A stretch of 55,011 nucleotides of DNA from an uncultured Pelagibacteraceae bacterium (lineage in GTDB: Bacteria > Pseudomonadota > Alphaproteobacteria > Pelagibacterales > Pelagibacteraceae), in the NCBI GenBank assembly GCA_902612345.1, contig CACMDE010000008.1:1-55011 (forward strand), in the 5' to 3' direction. This document shows positions 18,709 to 28,224 of this stretch, in pieces. Positions within the stretch are counted from its first letter, which is position 1. Each line of letters starts with the position of its first letter. The position numbers were made by a program, and so were the translations under genes. The notes beneath the pieces are model-generated. The model was not told the origin of the DNA. It did not search any database and saw only the letters and a list, made by a program, of their open reading frames with translations.

Positions 18709-19964
18709 TGGGTAAAATTACTAAAGTAATTGCAAGACAAGTTTTTGATAGCAGGGGCAATCCAACAGTAGAAGCAGAAGTTTTTTCAAAAAAAATTAGT
18801 TCATCATCAATTTGTCCATCAGGTGCTTCAACAGGAAGTTTTGAAGCTTATGAAAAAAGAGATAAAAATAGAACTGATTATAATGGGAAAAGTGTATTTG
18901 CAGCTGTAAAAATAATCAATTCTATAATTTCAAAAAAATTAAAAAATCATAATGTACATAACCAAGAAAAAATTGATCATATTCTTTTAAAATTAGACGG
19001 TACAAAACAAAAAACTAAACTTGGAGCAAACAGTATGCTTGCGGTTTCAATGGCAGTAAAAAAATTATCTTCTAAAATAAAGAAAATTCCACTGTATAAA
19101 AATTTTTTAGTTAAAAATAATTTTTCATTACCTTATCCATTGATGAATATTATAAATGGAGGTGCGCATGCAAATAATGGACTTCAAATTCAAGAATTTA
19201 TGATTAGACCTGATAGTGCAAAATCATTTACTCAAGCTATGAAAATGTGTTTTTTGGTAATTAATAATTTAAGAAAAATATTAAAGAATATGAATTTATC
19301 TACATCAGTGGGAGACGAAGGTGGATTTGCACCAATGATTAGTAGTAACTCTCAAGCTTTAAACTTAATAGTTAAAGCTATAAAAAAATCAGGGTTTATA
19401 AATGGAAAACATATATCAATATGTTTGGATGTTGCTGCAAATGAATTATTTAAAAAAAATAAATACGCTATACATTCAAAAAAATTTGAGACTGTTAGTA
19501 AATCAATTTTAGATTATAAAAAAATGATAAAAAAATATAAAATCAAATCCATTGAAGATCCTTTTGCTGAAAATGATTGGTTGTCTTGGAATAAATTTAT
19601 GAATGAAACTAGTAATAAAATTCAAATTGTTGGTGACGATTTGTACGTTACAAATCTTGAAAGATTAAAGATTGGATTTTTAAATCAATCATCTAATTCA
19701 ATTTTAATTAAATTAAATCAGATAGGCACTGTAACAGAAACTATAGAGGTTATTAAATTTGCACAAAATATAGGTTTTAGCACAATAATTTCTCATAGAT
19801 CAGGAGAATCTGAGGATACATTTATCGCTGACTTATCAATTGGAACAAACTCAAATCAGATAAAATCTGGCTCTTTATGCAGATCTGAAAGAGTTGCAAA
19901 GTATAATCAAATACTGAGAATAGAAGAGAGTTTGGGCAAAAATGCTAAAATGAGCAAGTTATGA
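18708..19964 (+). CDS. eno: Enolase
   Basis: Enolase interconverts 2-phosphoglycerate and phosphoenolpyruvate. The 418-residue protein has ARQVFDSRGNPTVEAEV, the flexible loop CPSGASTGSFEA, the catalytic glutamate region SVGDEGGFAP, metal ligands in SIEDPFAENDW and GDDLYVTN, and the active-site lysine in LIKLNQIGTVTET followed by SHRSGESEDTFIADL. I use ATG 18708, which overlaps the kdsA stop (TGATG), rather than the TTG one codon earlier. The protein directly precedes an FtsB-like gene with an ATGA overlap. Confidence 0.97.
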   Translation: MGKITKVIARQVFDSRGNPTVEAEVFSKKISSSSICPSGASTGSFEAYEKRDKNRTDYNGKSVFAAVKIINSIISKKLKNHNVHNQEKIDHILLKLDGTKQKTKLGANSMLAVSMAVKKLSSKIKKIPLYKNFLVKNNFSLPYPLMNIINGGAHANNGLQIQEFMIRPDSAKSFTQAMKMCFLVINNLRKILKNMNLSTSVGDEGGFAPMISSNSQALNLIVKAIKKSGFINGKHISICLDVAANELFKKNKYAIHSKKFETVSKSILDYKKMIKKYKIKSIEDPFAENDWLSWNKFMNETSNKIQIVGDDLYVTNLERLKIGFLNQSSNSILIKLNQIGTVTETIEVIKFAQNIGFSTIISHRSGESEDTFIADLSIGTNSNQIKSGSLCRSERVAKYNQILRIEESLGKNAKMSKL

Positions 19965-20269
19965 TTGAAAAAATTAAAAAAAATTATCTTTTTGTTATTG
20001 GGACATTTTTGTTTTTGTATTTTTTCTTTAATCTATTAGATGGTGAAAGAGGTTTTATTTCCCTTATTAAAAAAGAAAATTTGTTAAACCAATTGAAAAT
20101 TGAAGAAAAGCAATTAAATGAAACAATAACTGATTTAGAATTTAAAAATTCTTTATTAAGTAAAAATATAGATAAAGATTTTATTGAAATACTAATAAGA
20201 GAAAAATTAATTTATAGTAAAAAAGGTGAGAAAATATACGTATTAAAAAATAATGAAAAATCAAATTAG
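19961..20269 (+). CDS. FtsB/DivIC-family septum formation initiator
   Basis: This 102-residue protein has a single membrane segment near the N-terminus (about residues 9 to 25, [17 protein letters not shown]). A leucine-rich coiled coil follows (about 38 to 70) and then a short domain ending [19 protein letters not shown], the DivIC/FtsB pattern. FtsB bridges FtsL and FtsQ in the divisome. The gene between eno and the pdh/lip genes is a standard FtsB location in alphaproteobacteria. It overlaps eno by 4 and lipA by 17 bases. Confidence 0.85.
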   Translation: MIEKIKKNYLFVIGTFLFLYFFFNLLDGERGFISLIKKENLLNQLKIEEKQLNETITDLEFKNSLLSKNIDKDFIEILIREKLIYSKKGEKIYVLKNNEKSN

Positions 20270-21185
20270 ACCTAGACATCCTGAAAAAGTAAAAAATCCA
20301 ATTAATCCTATAAAAAAAAAACCAGATTGGATTAGATCTAAACTAATTAACAGTAAGGAATTTTTTTTAACAAAAACTTTAGTTAATAAAAGTAATCTTG
20401 TTACTGTTTGCCAGGAAGCAAATTGTCCAAATATAACTGAATGTTGGAGTAAAAGACATGCAACCTTTATGATTATGGGGGACACATGTACTAGAGCTTG
20501 TGCCTTTTGTGATGTAAAAACTGGTAAACCAGAAAAACTTGATCCATTAGAGAATATAAAAATAGCTAATGCAGTTCGCAAATTGCAATTAAAACATGTA
20601 GTTATAACCTCAGTAGATAGAGACGATTTAAGTGATGGAGGATCAAACCATTTTAAAAAAGTTATAGAAACAACACGATTAAAAAACCCAAACACTACAA
20701 TTGAAGTTTTAACTCCAGACTTTTTGAGGAAAGGAGATTCTTATAAAAAAATATTAGAAGCAAATCCCGATGTATTTAATCATAATATTGAAACTGTTCC
20801 TAGTTTGTATGTAAAGGTTAGACCTGGTGCTAGATATTTTGCATCTCTTGAACTTTTGAAAAATGTAAAACAAAATAATAAAAAAGTTTTTACAAAATCT
20901 GGAATTATGGTTGGTATGGGGGAAGAATATGATGAAATTATGCAAGTTATGGATGATTTGAGATCTGCCGATGTAGATTTTATAACAATTGGTCAGTATC
21001 TACAGCCTTCAGTTAAGCATTATCCTCTTGTGAGATATTACCATCCAGATGAATTTAAAAAGTTAGAGTTAATAGCAAAATCAAAAGGTTTTTTATTGGT
21101 CTCATCTTCGCCTTTAACCAGATCATCATATCATGCCGATGAAGATTTTGCAAAACTACAACAAAATAGAATAAATATTTATTAA
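20253..21185 (+). CDS. lipA: Lipoyl synthase
   Basis: LipA is a radical SAM enzyme that inserts two sulfurs into octanoyl groups on lipoyl domains. The 310-residue protein has the auxiliary-cluster cysteines in [13 protein letters not shown] and the radical SAM CX3CX2C motif in [13 protein letters not shown]. It also has DRDDLSDGG, the conserved IMVGMGE, and the C-terminal serine motif in [12 protein letters not shown]. In many relatives the pyruvate dehydrogenase genes sit between the FtsB-like gene and lipA; here the two genes overlap by 17 bases. Confidence 0.97.
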   Translation: MKNQIRPRHPEKVKNPINPIKKKPDWIRSKLINSKEFFLTKTLVNKSNLVTVCQEANCPNITECWSKRHATFMIMGDTCTRACAFCDVKTGKPEKLDPLENIKIANAVRKLQLKHVVITSVDRDDLSDGGSNHFKKVIETTRLKNPNTTIEVLTPDFLRKGDSYKKILEANPDVFNHNIETVPSLYVKVRPGARYFASLELLKNVKQNNKKVFTKSGIMVGMGEEYDEIMQVMDDLRSADVDFITIGQYLQPSVKHYPLVRYYHPDEFKKLELIAKSKGFLLVSSSPLTRSSYHADEDFAKLQQNRINIY

Positions 21186-21640
21186 TGCCCAAAGCTTCAA
21201 TTAAGAGATTAATTGAATGCAAAAAAGATGATCTAATTAAATTAGTTTTAGATATTGAAAAATATCCAGAATTTATTCCATTTTGTTATGATGCAAAAAT
21301 CCATCAAAAAAAAAATATAAATAATTCTTTAAAAATAATTGCTGATCTTACAATAGGTAAGGGGCCTTTTAAGGACACTTATAAAAGTGACGTTGAATTT
21401 AACAAAAAAGACAACTGTATCCATGTAACAAATATAGATGGTCCATTAAATCATCTTACAAATAAATGGTCATTTATTGAACGAAATAACCAAACAGAGG
21501 TAACCTTTGATATAGATTTTGAAATCAAAAATAAATTTTTAAACACCATAATGGAAGCATCATTCAAATTTGGTTTAGAAAAAATAGCTAATGCTTTTCA
21601 GAAGAGAGCTGAGGAGTTATTTAACGATACTAAGAACTAA
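21185..21640 (+). CDS. COQ10/RatA-type START-domain protein
   Basis: This 151-residue polyketide-cyclase/START-fold protein has the family pattern DIEKYPEFIPFCYDAKI, FKDTYKSDVEF, IDGPLNHLTNKWSFIE and VTFDIDFEIKN. Eukaryotic COQ10 binds ubiquinone and the bacterial RatA relatives were linked to ribosomes; a ubiquinone role is the better guess in alphaproteobacteria, where it follows lipA. The start shares a base with the lipA stop. Its 3' end overlaps pncC on the other strand by 24 bases. Confidence 0.85.
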   Translation: MPKASIKRLIECKKDDLIKLVLDIEKYPEFIPFCYDAKIHQKKNINNSLKIIADLTIGKGPFKDTYKSDVEFNKKDNCIHVTNIDGPLNHLTNKWSFIERNNQTEVTFDIDFEIKNKFLNTIMEASFKFGLEKIANAFQKRAEELFNDTKN

Positions 21641-22078
21641 ATTTAATACTTTTTTTACTGTAGCTTTTTGTATAGAGGATCTTTTTTTACTCTTAAACAA
21701 ACACTTATTAATGTATATTTTATTACCTTTTTTTACACCTATATAGACAAGACCCACTGGTTTATTTTTAGTGCCACCCTTTGGACCAGCAATGCCAGTT
21801 ATAGAAACGTTAATATTTGCTTTTGAAATTTGAGATAAATTATTTACCATTGCAAAACAACATTCATGACTCACAGCACCGTATTTCCTTATAATATTTT
21901 TATTTATTTTTAAAATTTTAATTTTGGCTTGATTAGAATACGTTACAAATCCTAAATCAAATATTTTTGATGCACCACTAATTGATGTAACACGACTTGC
22001 TAACAATCCTCCACTACAAGATTCTGCAAATGAAATTTTGAGTTTTTTATTAGATAATATTTTTATTAAGGATTTCAT
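21617..22078 (-). CDS. pncC: CinA C-terminal family nicotinamide-nucleotide amidase PncC
   Basis: The 153-residue protein consists only of the CinA C-terminal domain, which deamidates nicotinamide mononucleotide and so recycles NAD breakdown products. It has the catalytic-serine region AESCSGGLLASRVTSISGAS, the segment GFVTYSNQAKIKIL, and GIAGPKGGTKNKPVGLVYIG. The N-terminal CinA (MoCF-like) domain is absent, as is common in this class. It is 4 bases downstream of pgpA and overlaps the preceding plus-strand gene end to end. Confidence 0.92.
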   Translation of the reverse strand: MKSLIKILSNKKLKISFAESCSGGLLASRVTSISGASKIFDLGFVTYSNQAKIKILKINKNIIRKYGAVSHECCFAMVNNLSQISKANINVSITGIAGPKGGTKNKPVGLVYIGVKKGNKIYINKCLFKSKKRSSIQKATVKKVLNLVLSIVK

Positions 22079-22082
22079 TAGA

Positions 22083-22580
22083 TTAAATATTACTTAAAAC
22101 CATAAAACAAATAAAAGATAAAACAACATAAAATCCTGCACAAACATCATCCATAATTACTCCAAAGCTATTTTTAAAATTTTTATCAAAATAATTTACA
22201 GGAAATGGTTTAATTATATCGAAAAATCTAAATAACACAAAGCTAACACAATAAAAAATTAATGCTTCGTAGTTTGATTTTTCAGTGCCATGGGAAATCT
22301 CATATAGATAAATTGGTATAGACTGACCGATTAATTCATCAACAATTATCTCGTTAGGATCTTTATTTTCTTTATTTTTTATATGTGCAGCAACCGCAAA
22401 AAAAGAAATAATAAAAATAATAATTAAACAAAACAATATTATTTGAGAGGATAAATTAAATATTTGAAAAAAAATGTAAAGTATAATTGCTGTAACTAAT
22501 GATCCAAGAGTACCAGGTATTTTTGTAATTTTACCTAAACCAAACATTGTTACAAATAGAGAATTTATTTTTTTAATCAT
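22083..22580 (-). CDS. pgpA: Phosphatidylglycerophosphatase A
   Basis: PgpA dephosphorylates phosphatidylglycerol phosphate in the inner membrane. The 165-residue protein has FGLGKITKIPGTLGSL, then membrane segments (about residues 28 to 45 and 47 to 66), DPNEIIVDELIGQSIP with acidic catalytic residues, and FDIIKPFPVNYFDK followed by GVIMDDVCAGFY. It overlaps the ispDF 3' end by 8 bases and is followed by pncC, a conserved trio in alphaproteobacteria. Confidence 0.95.
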   Translation of the reverse strand: MIKKINSLFVTMFGLGKITKIPGTLGSLVTAIILYIFFQIFNLSSQIILFCLIIIFIISFFAVAAHIKNKENKDPNEIIVDELIGQSIPIYLYEISHGTEKSNYEALIFYCVSFVLFRFFDIIKPFPVNYFDKNFKNSFGVIMDDVCAGFYVVLSFICFMVLSNI

Positions 22581-23682
22581 ATTTAGAAATTGAAATTATA
22601 ACTTCACAAGCAATAGCCTTTTCTTTTCCTATTAAACCTAATTTTTCAACCGTTTTACCTTTTAAGTTAATTAAATCTTTGTCTAGATTAGTGAGCTTTG
22701 ATATTGATTTAATTATTCTGTATCGGTATTTTGAAACTTTTGGATTTTCACATATTAAATTAATATCAAGATTATTAATATAAAAATTAGATTTAACTAG
22801 GTTTTTTAAAATAGGTTTTAACATCTTTGTTGATTTTATATTTTTAAATTTTTTTACGTTAGGAAAATATGTACCAATATCTTTTTTCCTTATAGCCCCT
22901 AAAATTGAGTCTATAATAGCATGCAATATAACATCCCCGTCGGAGTGACCTTTAAGACCTGAATGAAAAGGGATTTTTATTCCACCTAGATAAAGTTTTT
23001 TATTTTTAATCAATCTATGAATATCAAAACCTATTCCAAAAAAATTTTTTGTAGTTTTAAGATCTTCAAAATAAGTAATTTTTATATTTTTTTGTTCACC
23101 AAGTATAAATTTAATATTTTGATTATTATTTATAAACAGTGACGCCTCATCTGTAATATCTTCTTTTTGTTTTATTGCTAGATTATACAAATTTTTAAAT
23201 ATAAATGCTTGAGGAGTTTGAGTTAAATTAACATCTTTTCGTTTTAGATTTAGGTATTTATTTCCAACTTTATACTTTACTGAATCTTTTGATTTTATAT
23301 ATGGAATAACTGCAACGTTGTCTTTTAAATGTTTTATCAAGTTTTTTAACATTTTTATTGAAAAATTTGGTCTAGCAGCGTCATGAATAAGAATATTGGT
23401 TGGTTTCAATTTTTTTATAGCTTTTATTGCTTTTAATGATGAGTCTTTGCGTTCCTTTCCACCAAATAAAAATTTTATTTGTTTTTTTTTATATTTAACT
23501 TGTAATTTTTTGTTTTTTTTTGAAATTACAACAATAATTTTTTTAAACAATTTTGATTGAAGTGCTTTGTCAATTGAATGTTCGATTAAAAGCTTACCTT
23601 TATAATTAAAATACTGTTTAGGTTTATTTTGAGAGAATCTACGACCTTTTCCAGCTGCAAGTATTATAAAATAGTTATTCAT
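22573..23682 (-). CDS. ispDF: Bifunctional MEP-pathway enzyme IspDF
   Basis: This 369-residue fusion joins IspD (2-C-methyl-D-erythritol 4-phosphate cytidylyltransferase, about residues 1 to 210) to IspF (MECDP synthase, about 213 to 369). The IspD part shows ILAAGKGRRFSQNKPKQY and LIHDAARPN. The IspF part shows GIGFDIHRL with its metal ligands, GLKGHSDGDVILHAIIDSIL, and GKEKAIACEVII at the end. The fusion is usual in alphaproteobacteria. With dxr at the window start, two MEP steps plus this double enzyme are encoded here. It is divergent from ntrY across only 37 bases. Confidence 0.96.
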   Translation of the reverse strand: MNNYFIILAAGKGRRFSQNKPKQYFNYKGKLLIEHSIDKALQSKLFKKIIVVISKKNKKLQVKYKKKQIKFLFGGKERKDSSLKAIKAIKKLKPTNILIHDAARPNFSIKMLKNLIKHLKDNVAVIPYIKSKDSVKYKVGNKYLNLKRKDVNLTQTPQAFIFKNLYNLAIKQKEDITDEASLFINNNQNIKFILGEQKNIKITYFEDLKTTKNFFGIGFDIHRLIKNKKLYLGGIKIPFHSGLKGHSDGDVILHAIIDSILGAIRKKDIGTYFPNVKKFKNIKSTKMLKPILKNLVKSNFYINNLDINLICENPKVSKYRYRIIKSISKLTNLDKDLINLKGKTVEKLGLIGKEKAIACEVIISISKYD

Positions 23683-23719
23683 GTGTTTATTTTAGAAAAA
23701 ATTACTATATTTTGAGATT

Positions 23720-25483
23720 ATGTTTGAATTCATAAAAAGAAATATATTCATTTTAGTAATATTTTTTACAACATTATTGCTAGGATTCATAACGTTTTTC
23801 ACTTTTTTAGATATTGGTTTTGTTAATTTAAGCCAGCAAAATTTAAAGTATCTCCTATATGCAAATATTATTTTTTTAATTTTATTTTTCATATTAATTT
23901 TTAGAGAAATTTCGAGTTCTATTAAATCAAATATTAATGTAAGAGGTTCAATTGCTAACAGAAAATATATTATTTTTTTTTCATTATTTACTTTGATACC
24001 ATCTATATTAATATCTGTATTTTCATTATTTATTTTTTCCTTTGCATTAGATAAATATTTTGATCAAAAAATTACTACGGCAGTAAATAATTCTTATCAG
24101 CTTGCAAAAGACTATGTTAATGAAAAAAGAAATAAAATAGAGTCTGATATTATTTTGGTAGCATTTGATTTAAATCAAAATTTTAAATTATCAAATAATA
24201 AAACAGTATTTCAAAATTATTTAAATAATCAAAGAGTATTAAGAAATCTAGATCAACTGCATTTAATTAATGAGAAGAAAGAACTGATCATGACAGCCGA
24301 AGGAACAGATTATATACCTATAGATGATCGTGCAATTAAAATGGTTTTAAATGACGATCGTCCACTAAAAATAATTAATGCTTTTGAAAACTATTCCGGA
24401 GCTATAATTAAATTACCACAGTATAATAATATTTTTTTATATGTTGTTAGATATCTTGATGAAGATATATCTAAATATTTACAAGACTCTGAGGAAGCTG
24501 TAAATTTCTATTATACTGTAGAAGATCAGAGCACTGGTATAAAATTTTCTTTTGCTTTAATTTATGTTATTTTAGTAACGTTATTATTATTTCTATCTAT
24601 TACAATTGCAATAAGATTTTCTTCAAGATTTTTTGTATCTATAAACAATTTAATTACAGCGTCTGAAAAAATTGGAAAAGGTGATTTAAATACAAAAGTT
24701 CCTGATATTAAAACTGACATTGAAATGGAAAAACTAATTTCAAACTTTAATTCCATGATAACGAAACTTAAAGATCAACAACAAAAATTACTTAATACTG
24801 AAAGATTAGAAGCCTGGGAAACAATAGCTAGAAAACTTGCTCACGAAATAAAGAATCCGTTAACTCCTATTCAGTTGACGATAGATAATTTAAGATCAAA
24901 ATACTTAAAAGATATTAAAGACTCGGACAAAGAAAAATTTGAAATTAATTTAAAGACAATCAATAATCAAATAAATCAAATTGAAAGTTTAGTAAATGAA
25001 TTTTCTGATTTTGCCAGAATGCCAAAACCAGTTTATAAAGATAATGACTTAAAGGATGTAGTTTTATTAAATGTAGAATTGTTAAAAAAATTGGATAGCC
25101 AAATTAAATTTAATCTTGATTATAAAAAAAATATTAGATTTAAATTTGATTATGAGCAAATCAGTAGAGTTTGTTTCAATCTTATTAAAAACTCGGTAGA
25201 AAGTTTGATTGAAAAAGGTCAAAAAATGCCTAATTCTAATAAAAATATAGATATAGAAATACTGGATCATATTGATTATATATCATTAACAATAATTGAT
25301 ACAGGTTTGGGTTTTAAAAATATAAAAACAAGTGAATTAACAAAACCATATTTTACAACAAAAGCAGATGGAACAGGTCTTGGACTATCAATAGTTAGTA
25401 AAATAATAAACGATCATAATGGTATTATTACATTCACAAATTTAAATGAAGGTGCAAAAGTAGATATTAAATTTTATAAATAA
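23720..25483 (+). CDS. ntrY: NtrY-type sensor histidine kinase
   Basis: This 587-residue membrane kinase is the likely partner of the NtrX gene that follows after 2 bases. Three membrane segments lie in the first 111 residues. An extracytoplasmic region runs to about 275, a fourth membrane segment covers 278 to 300, and a HAMP linker covers about 300 to 352. The phospho-accepting His375 (RKLAHEIKNPLTPIQL) and the HATPase motifs (NLIKNSVESL, DTGLGF, GTGLGLSIVSKI) follow. NtrY in other alphaproteobacteria is longer (about 750) with a PAS domain between HAMP and the His domain; here HAMP runs straight into it. NtrYX senses nitrogen status or redox in relatives; the signal here is unknown. Confidence 0.9.
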   Translation: MFEFIKRNIFILVIFFTTLLLGFITFFTFLDIGFVNLSQQNLKYLLYANIIFLILFFILIFREISSSIKSNINVRGSIANRKYIIFFSLFTLIPSILISVFSLFIFSFALDKYFDQKITTAVNNSYQLAKDYVNEKRNKIESDIILVAFDLNQNFKLSNNKTVFQNYLNNQRVLRNLDQLHLINEKKELIMTAEGTDYIPIDDRAIKMVLNDDRPLKIINAFENYSGAIIKLPQYNNIFLYVVRYLDEDISKYLQDSEEAVNFYYTVEDQSTGIKFSFALIYVILVTLLLFLSITIAIRFSSRFFVSINNLITASEKIGKGDLNTKVPDIKTDIEMEKLISNFNSMITKLKDQQQKLLNTERLEAWETIARKLAHEIKNPLTPIQLTIDNLRSKYLKDIKDSDKEKFEINLKTINNQINQIESLVNEFSDFARMPKPVYKDNDLKDVVLLNVELLKKLDSQIKFNLDYKKNIRFKFDYEQISRVCFNLIKNSVESLIEKGQKMPNSNKNIDIEILDHIDYISLTIIDTGLGFKNIKTSELTKPYFTTKADGTGLGLSIVSKIINDHNGIITFTNLNEGAKVDIKFYK

Positions 25484-25485
25484 TT

Positions 25486-26844
25486 ATGGCTAATGAAATA
25501 TTAATTGTAGATGATAATCCTGATATAAGAAATATTTTAAATGAATTAATATCAGACCTTGGTTATCAGACTAGATTGGCTGCTAATTATCAGCAAGCAT
25601 TAGCTGAAATCGACAAAAAGCTACCAGACGTGGCTTTGATTGATGTTAAATTAAGTAATACTGAAAATAACGAAGGTTTAAAACTTTTACATCATATAAA
25701 AAATAAAAACAAAGATATACCAGTTATTATTATATCTGGTCATGCAAATATTGAAATGGCTGTAGATTCATTAAGATTGGGTGCATTTGAATTTATACAA
25801 AAACCATTTGATAAAAACAGGTTAACTAATTTTATTAATAGAGCTGTAGAAAATCATAATCTTAAAAAAGAAAATAAAACTTTAAACGATAAATTATTTA
25901 ACTCATTTGATATTATTGGTGAAAGCAAGAATATTACTAATTTGAAAGATCAAATTAACCATCTTTCATCTTCAGATAGTAGAATTTTTATAACCGGTCC
26001 AATTGGTAGTGGTAAGGAGCTTGTAGCTAGAAAAATTCATCTCATATCTAATCGTAAAAATAAACCTTTTGTAATTATTAATGGAGCACTTCTTAATTCA
26101 GAAAAATATGAAAAAGAATTATTCGGCGAAGAGTCTGTTGATGGTTCAATAATTTATGGCGCATTAGAAAAAGCCTCAGGTGGAGTTTTATTAATTGATG
26201 AAGTGACTGAAATACCACTTGAAACTCAATCAAAAATATTACGTGTACTTACAGATCAAAAATTTAAAAGAATAAATGGAAAACATGATATTAATGTAAA
26301 TGTAAGAATTATTTGTTCTACAAATAAAGATTTAACTCACGAAATTCAAATTGGAAATTTTCGTGAAGACTTATATCATAGACTTAATGTCTTTAATATT
26401 AAACTAGAGCCGTTAAATAAAAGAGTAAAAGATATACCATTATTGGTTGATTATTTTATGAAAAAACTTTCAGAAATCTATAATATTAAAAAAATTCAAA
26501 TTAAAGATTTCAACTTTCTTTTGAATTATGATTGGCCTGGTAATGTAAGAGAATTAAGAAATTTAGTAGAAAGAATAATTATTTTATCACCTGGTCAAAA
26601 CCAAGATAAAATAAATGAAATAATTAAAGAGTCTTTATCAAAAAATTCAACGCACGAATTTAATATTTCTGAAAATCTTTCATTTACTTTAAGAGAGGCA
26701 AGAGAAAATTTTGAGAGAGAATATTTATCTTCACAATTAAAAAAATTCAGTGGAAATATATCAAAAACTGCTAAATTTGTTGGTATGGAAAGGTCTGCTT
26801 TACATAGGAAACTTAAACTTCTAGGAATAAAAGAATTTAATTAA
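25486..26844 (+). CDS. ntrX: NtrX-type response regulator
   Basis: This 452-residue response regulator has a receiver domain (Asp53 in LIDVKLSN, Lys106 in FIQKPF). An AAA+ domain follows (Walker A GPIGSGKE near 171 to 178, Walker B LLIDEV near 235 to 240, NWPGNVREL-type box as DWPGNVREL), and the protein ends in a Fis-type helix-turn-helix (FSGNISKTAKFVGMERSALHRKL). The sigma-54 contact loop GAFTGA is missing: the segment after ELFGEE reads SVDGSIIYGALEKASGG. That is a known trait of NtrX and suggests it works without sigma-54. It abuts trkA with no spacer. Confidence 0.93.
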   Translation: MANEILIVDDNPDIRNILNELISDLGYQTRLAANYQQALAEIDKKLPDVALIDVKLSNTENNEGLKLLHHIKNKNKDIPVIIISGHANIEMAVDSLRLGAFEFIQKPFDKNRLTNFINRAVENHNLKKENKTLNDKLFNSFDIIGESKNITNLKDQINHLSSSDSRIFITGPIGSGKELVARKIHLISNRKNKPFVIINGALLNSEKYEKELFGEESVDGSIIYGALEKASGGVLLIDEVTEIPLETQSKILRVLTDQKFKRINGKHDINVNVRIICSTNKDLTHEIQIGNFREDLYHRLNVFNIKLEPLNKRVKDIPLLVDYFMKKLSEIYNIKKIQIKDFNFLLNYDWPGNVRELRNLVERIIILSPGQNQDKINEIIKESLSKNSTHEFNISENLSFTLREARENFEREYLSSQLKKFSGNISKTAKFVGMERSALHRKLKLLGIKEFN

Positions 26845-28218
26845 ATGAATATTATTATTTGTGGAGCCGGCAGGGTAGGATCTACCATAGCAAAATTACT
26901 CAGTGAGCAAAATCACTCTATTACTGTAATAGATCAATCTAGTGATGATATTCAGAAAATAAATGAAACGCTAGATGTAAAAGCCATAGTTGGAAAAGCA
27001 ACGTCACCAGTAATACTTGAAAAAGCAAATATAGCTGAAGCAAATATGATTATCGCCGTAACAAGAAATGATGAAATTAATATGTTAATTTGTCAAATAG
27101 CCCATTCTTTGTTTAAAACACCAAAAAAAATAGCAAGAATTAGAGCTCAAGAATATTTAGACCCTAAATTTTCTCAATTATTTAATAAAGAAAATTTACC
27201 AATTGATTTTGTAATATCACCGGAAATAGAAATTGCTAAATCTATACATCGAAAACTTGAGTCTCCAGGTGCCACAGATAATGTCCCTTTTGCTAATAAC
27301 AATATACGTTTACTCGAAATACTTGTAGACCAGAGATGCCCAATTAATAATATTAAATTAAACGATCTAACTAAAAAATTTCCAAGATTGAATGCAAATA
27401 TTCTTGGTGTTGTTAGAGAAAATGAATTTATTTTTCTTAAGAAAAATGATGTAATGAAAATGAATGATAAGGTCTATGTAGCTATCAATGCCTCCCAAAT
27501 TAAAGAAACTCTAGAGGCTTTTGGTCATAATGATCCAATATCAAAAAAAATTCTTTTAATTGGAGGGGGCAATATTGGCTTTAACTTAGCAAAATATATT
27601 GAAAGTTCACCAAATGATACAAGATTAAAGATTATAGAAAAAAATAAAGAGCGTGCAGAATTCTTAGCAGCTGAATTAAGCAATTCTATTATAATTAATG
27701 GAAATGGCTTAGATGAAGAAGTTTTAAAAGAAGCAAATCTTGAGGAAACAGAAACAGTTATTGCTTTAACTAACGACGATGAAGATAATTTAATGGTAGG
27801 TGTTCTCGTGGAAAAATTTTCTCAGAATAAAAGAACTATGGTATTAACTACAAAACCTAATTATAGCCTTTTACAATCATCTTTAAACATTGATGATCTT
27901 ATTGATCCTAGAATGAATACTGTATCAAGCATTTTAAAACATGTACATAAAGGCACTATTGAGTCAGCTTATTCAATTTTAAATGGAGAATATGAAGTAA
28001 TTGAAGCTGAGATTATTGAAACATCTGATTTAATTAATAAAGAACTTAAAAACGCAGATCTTCCAGAAGAAATTAAAATTGGAGCAGTATTGAGAGAAAA
28101 AGAAGTAATTATACCAAGGTCTAACTATATATTTAAAAAAAATGATATGATAGTTTTTATTGCTAAAAAAGATCAAATACCTCTTGTTGAAAATATATTT
28201 AGAATTAGCGCTGTATAA
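26845..28218 (+). CDS. trkA: Trk potassium uptake regulator TrkA
   Basis: TrkA is the cytosolic NAD/ATP-binding gating ring of the Trk potassium channel. The 457-residue protein is a tandem of two RCK units. The first starts IIICGAGRVGSTIAKLL and the second ILLIGGGNIGFNLAKYI near residue 232; each is followed by a TrkA_C domain. The GxGxxG dinucleotide motifs and acidic residues (VIDQSSDD, IIEKNKE) are intact. Location after ntrX is conserved in alphaproteobacteria. It is followed after 6 bases by trkH. Confidence 0.96.
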   Translation: MNIIICGAGRVGSTIAKLLSEQNHSITVIDQSSDDIQKINETLDVKAIVGKATSPVILEKANIAEANMIIAVTRNDEINMLICQIAHSLFKTPKKIARIRAQEYLDPKFSQLFNKENLPIDFVISPEIEIAKSIHRKLESPGATDNVPFANNNIRLLEILVDQRCPINNIKLNDLTKKFPRLNANILGVVRENEFIFLKKNDVMKMNDKVYVAINASQIKETLEAFGHNDPISKKILLIGGGNIGFNLAKYIESSPNDTRLKIIEKNKERAEFLAAELSNSIIINGNGLDEEVLKEANLEETETVIALTNDDEDNLMVGVLVEKFSQNKRTMVLTTKPNYSLLQSSLNIDDLIDPRMNTVSSILKHVHKGTIESAYSILNGEYEVIEAEIIETSDLINKELKNADLPEEIKIGAVLREKEVIIPRSNYIFKKNDMIVFIAKKDQIPLVENIFRISAV

Positions 28219-28224
28219 TTTTTA

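Noticed and set aside
20261-20695. 144-codon open frame on the minus strand inside lipA
   Set aside because: It lies fully antisense to lipA, whose frame carries all cluster motifs, and its translation resembles no family; a shadow of coding composition.
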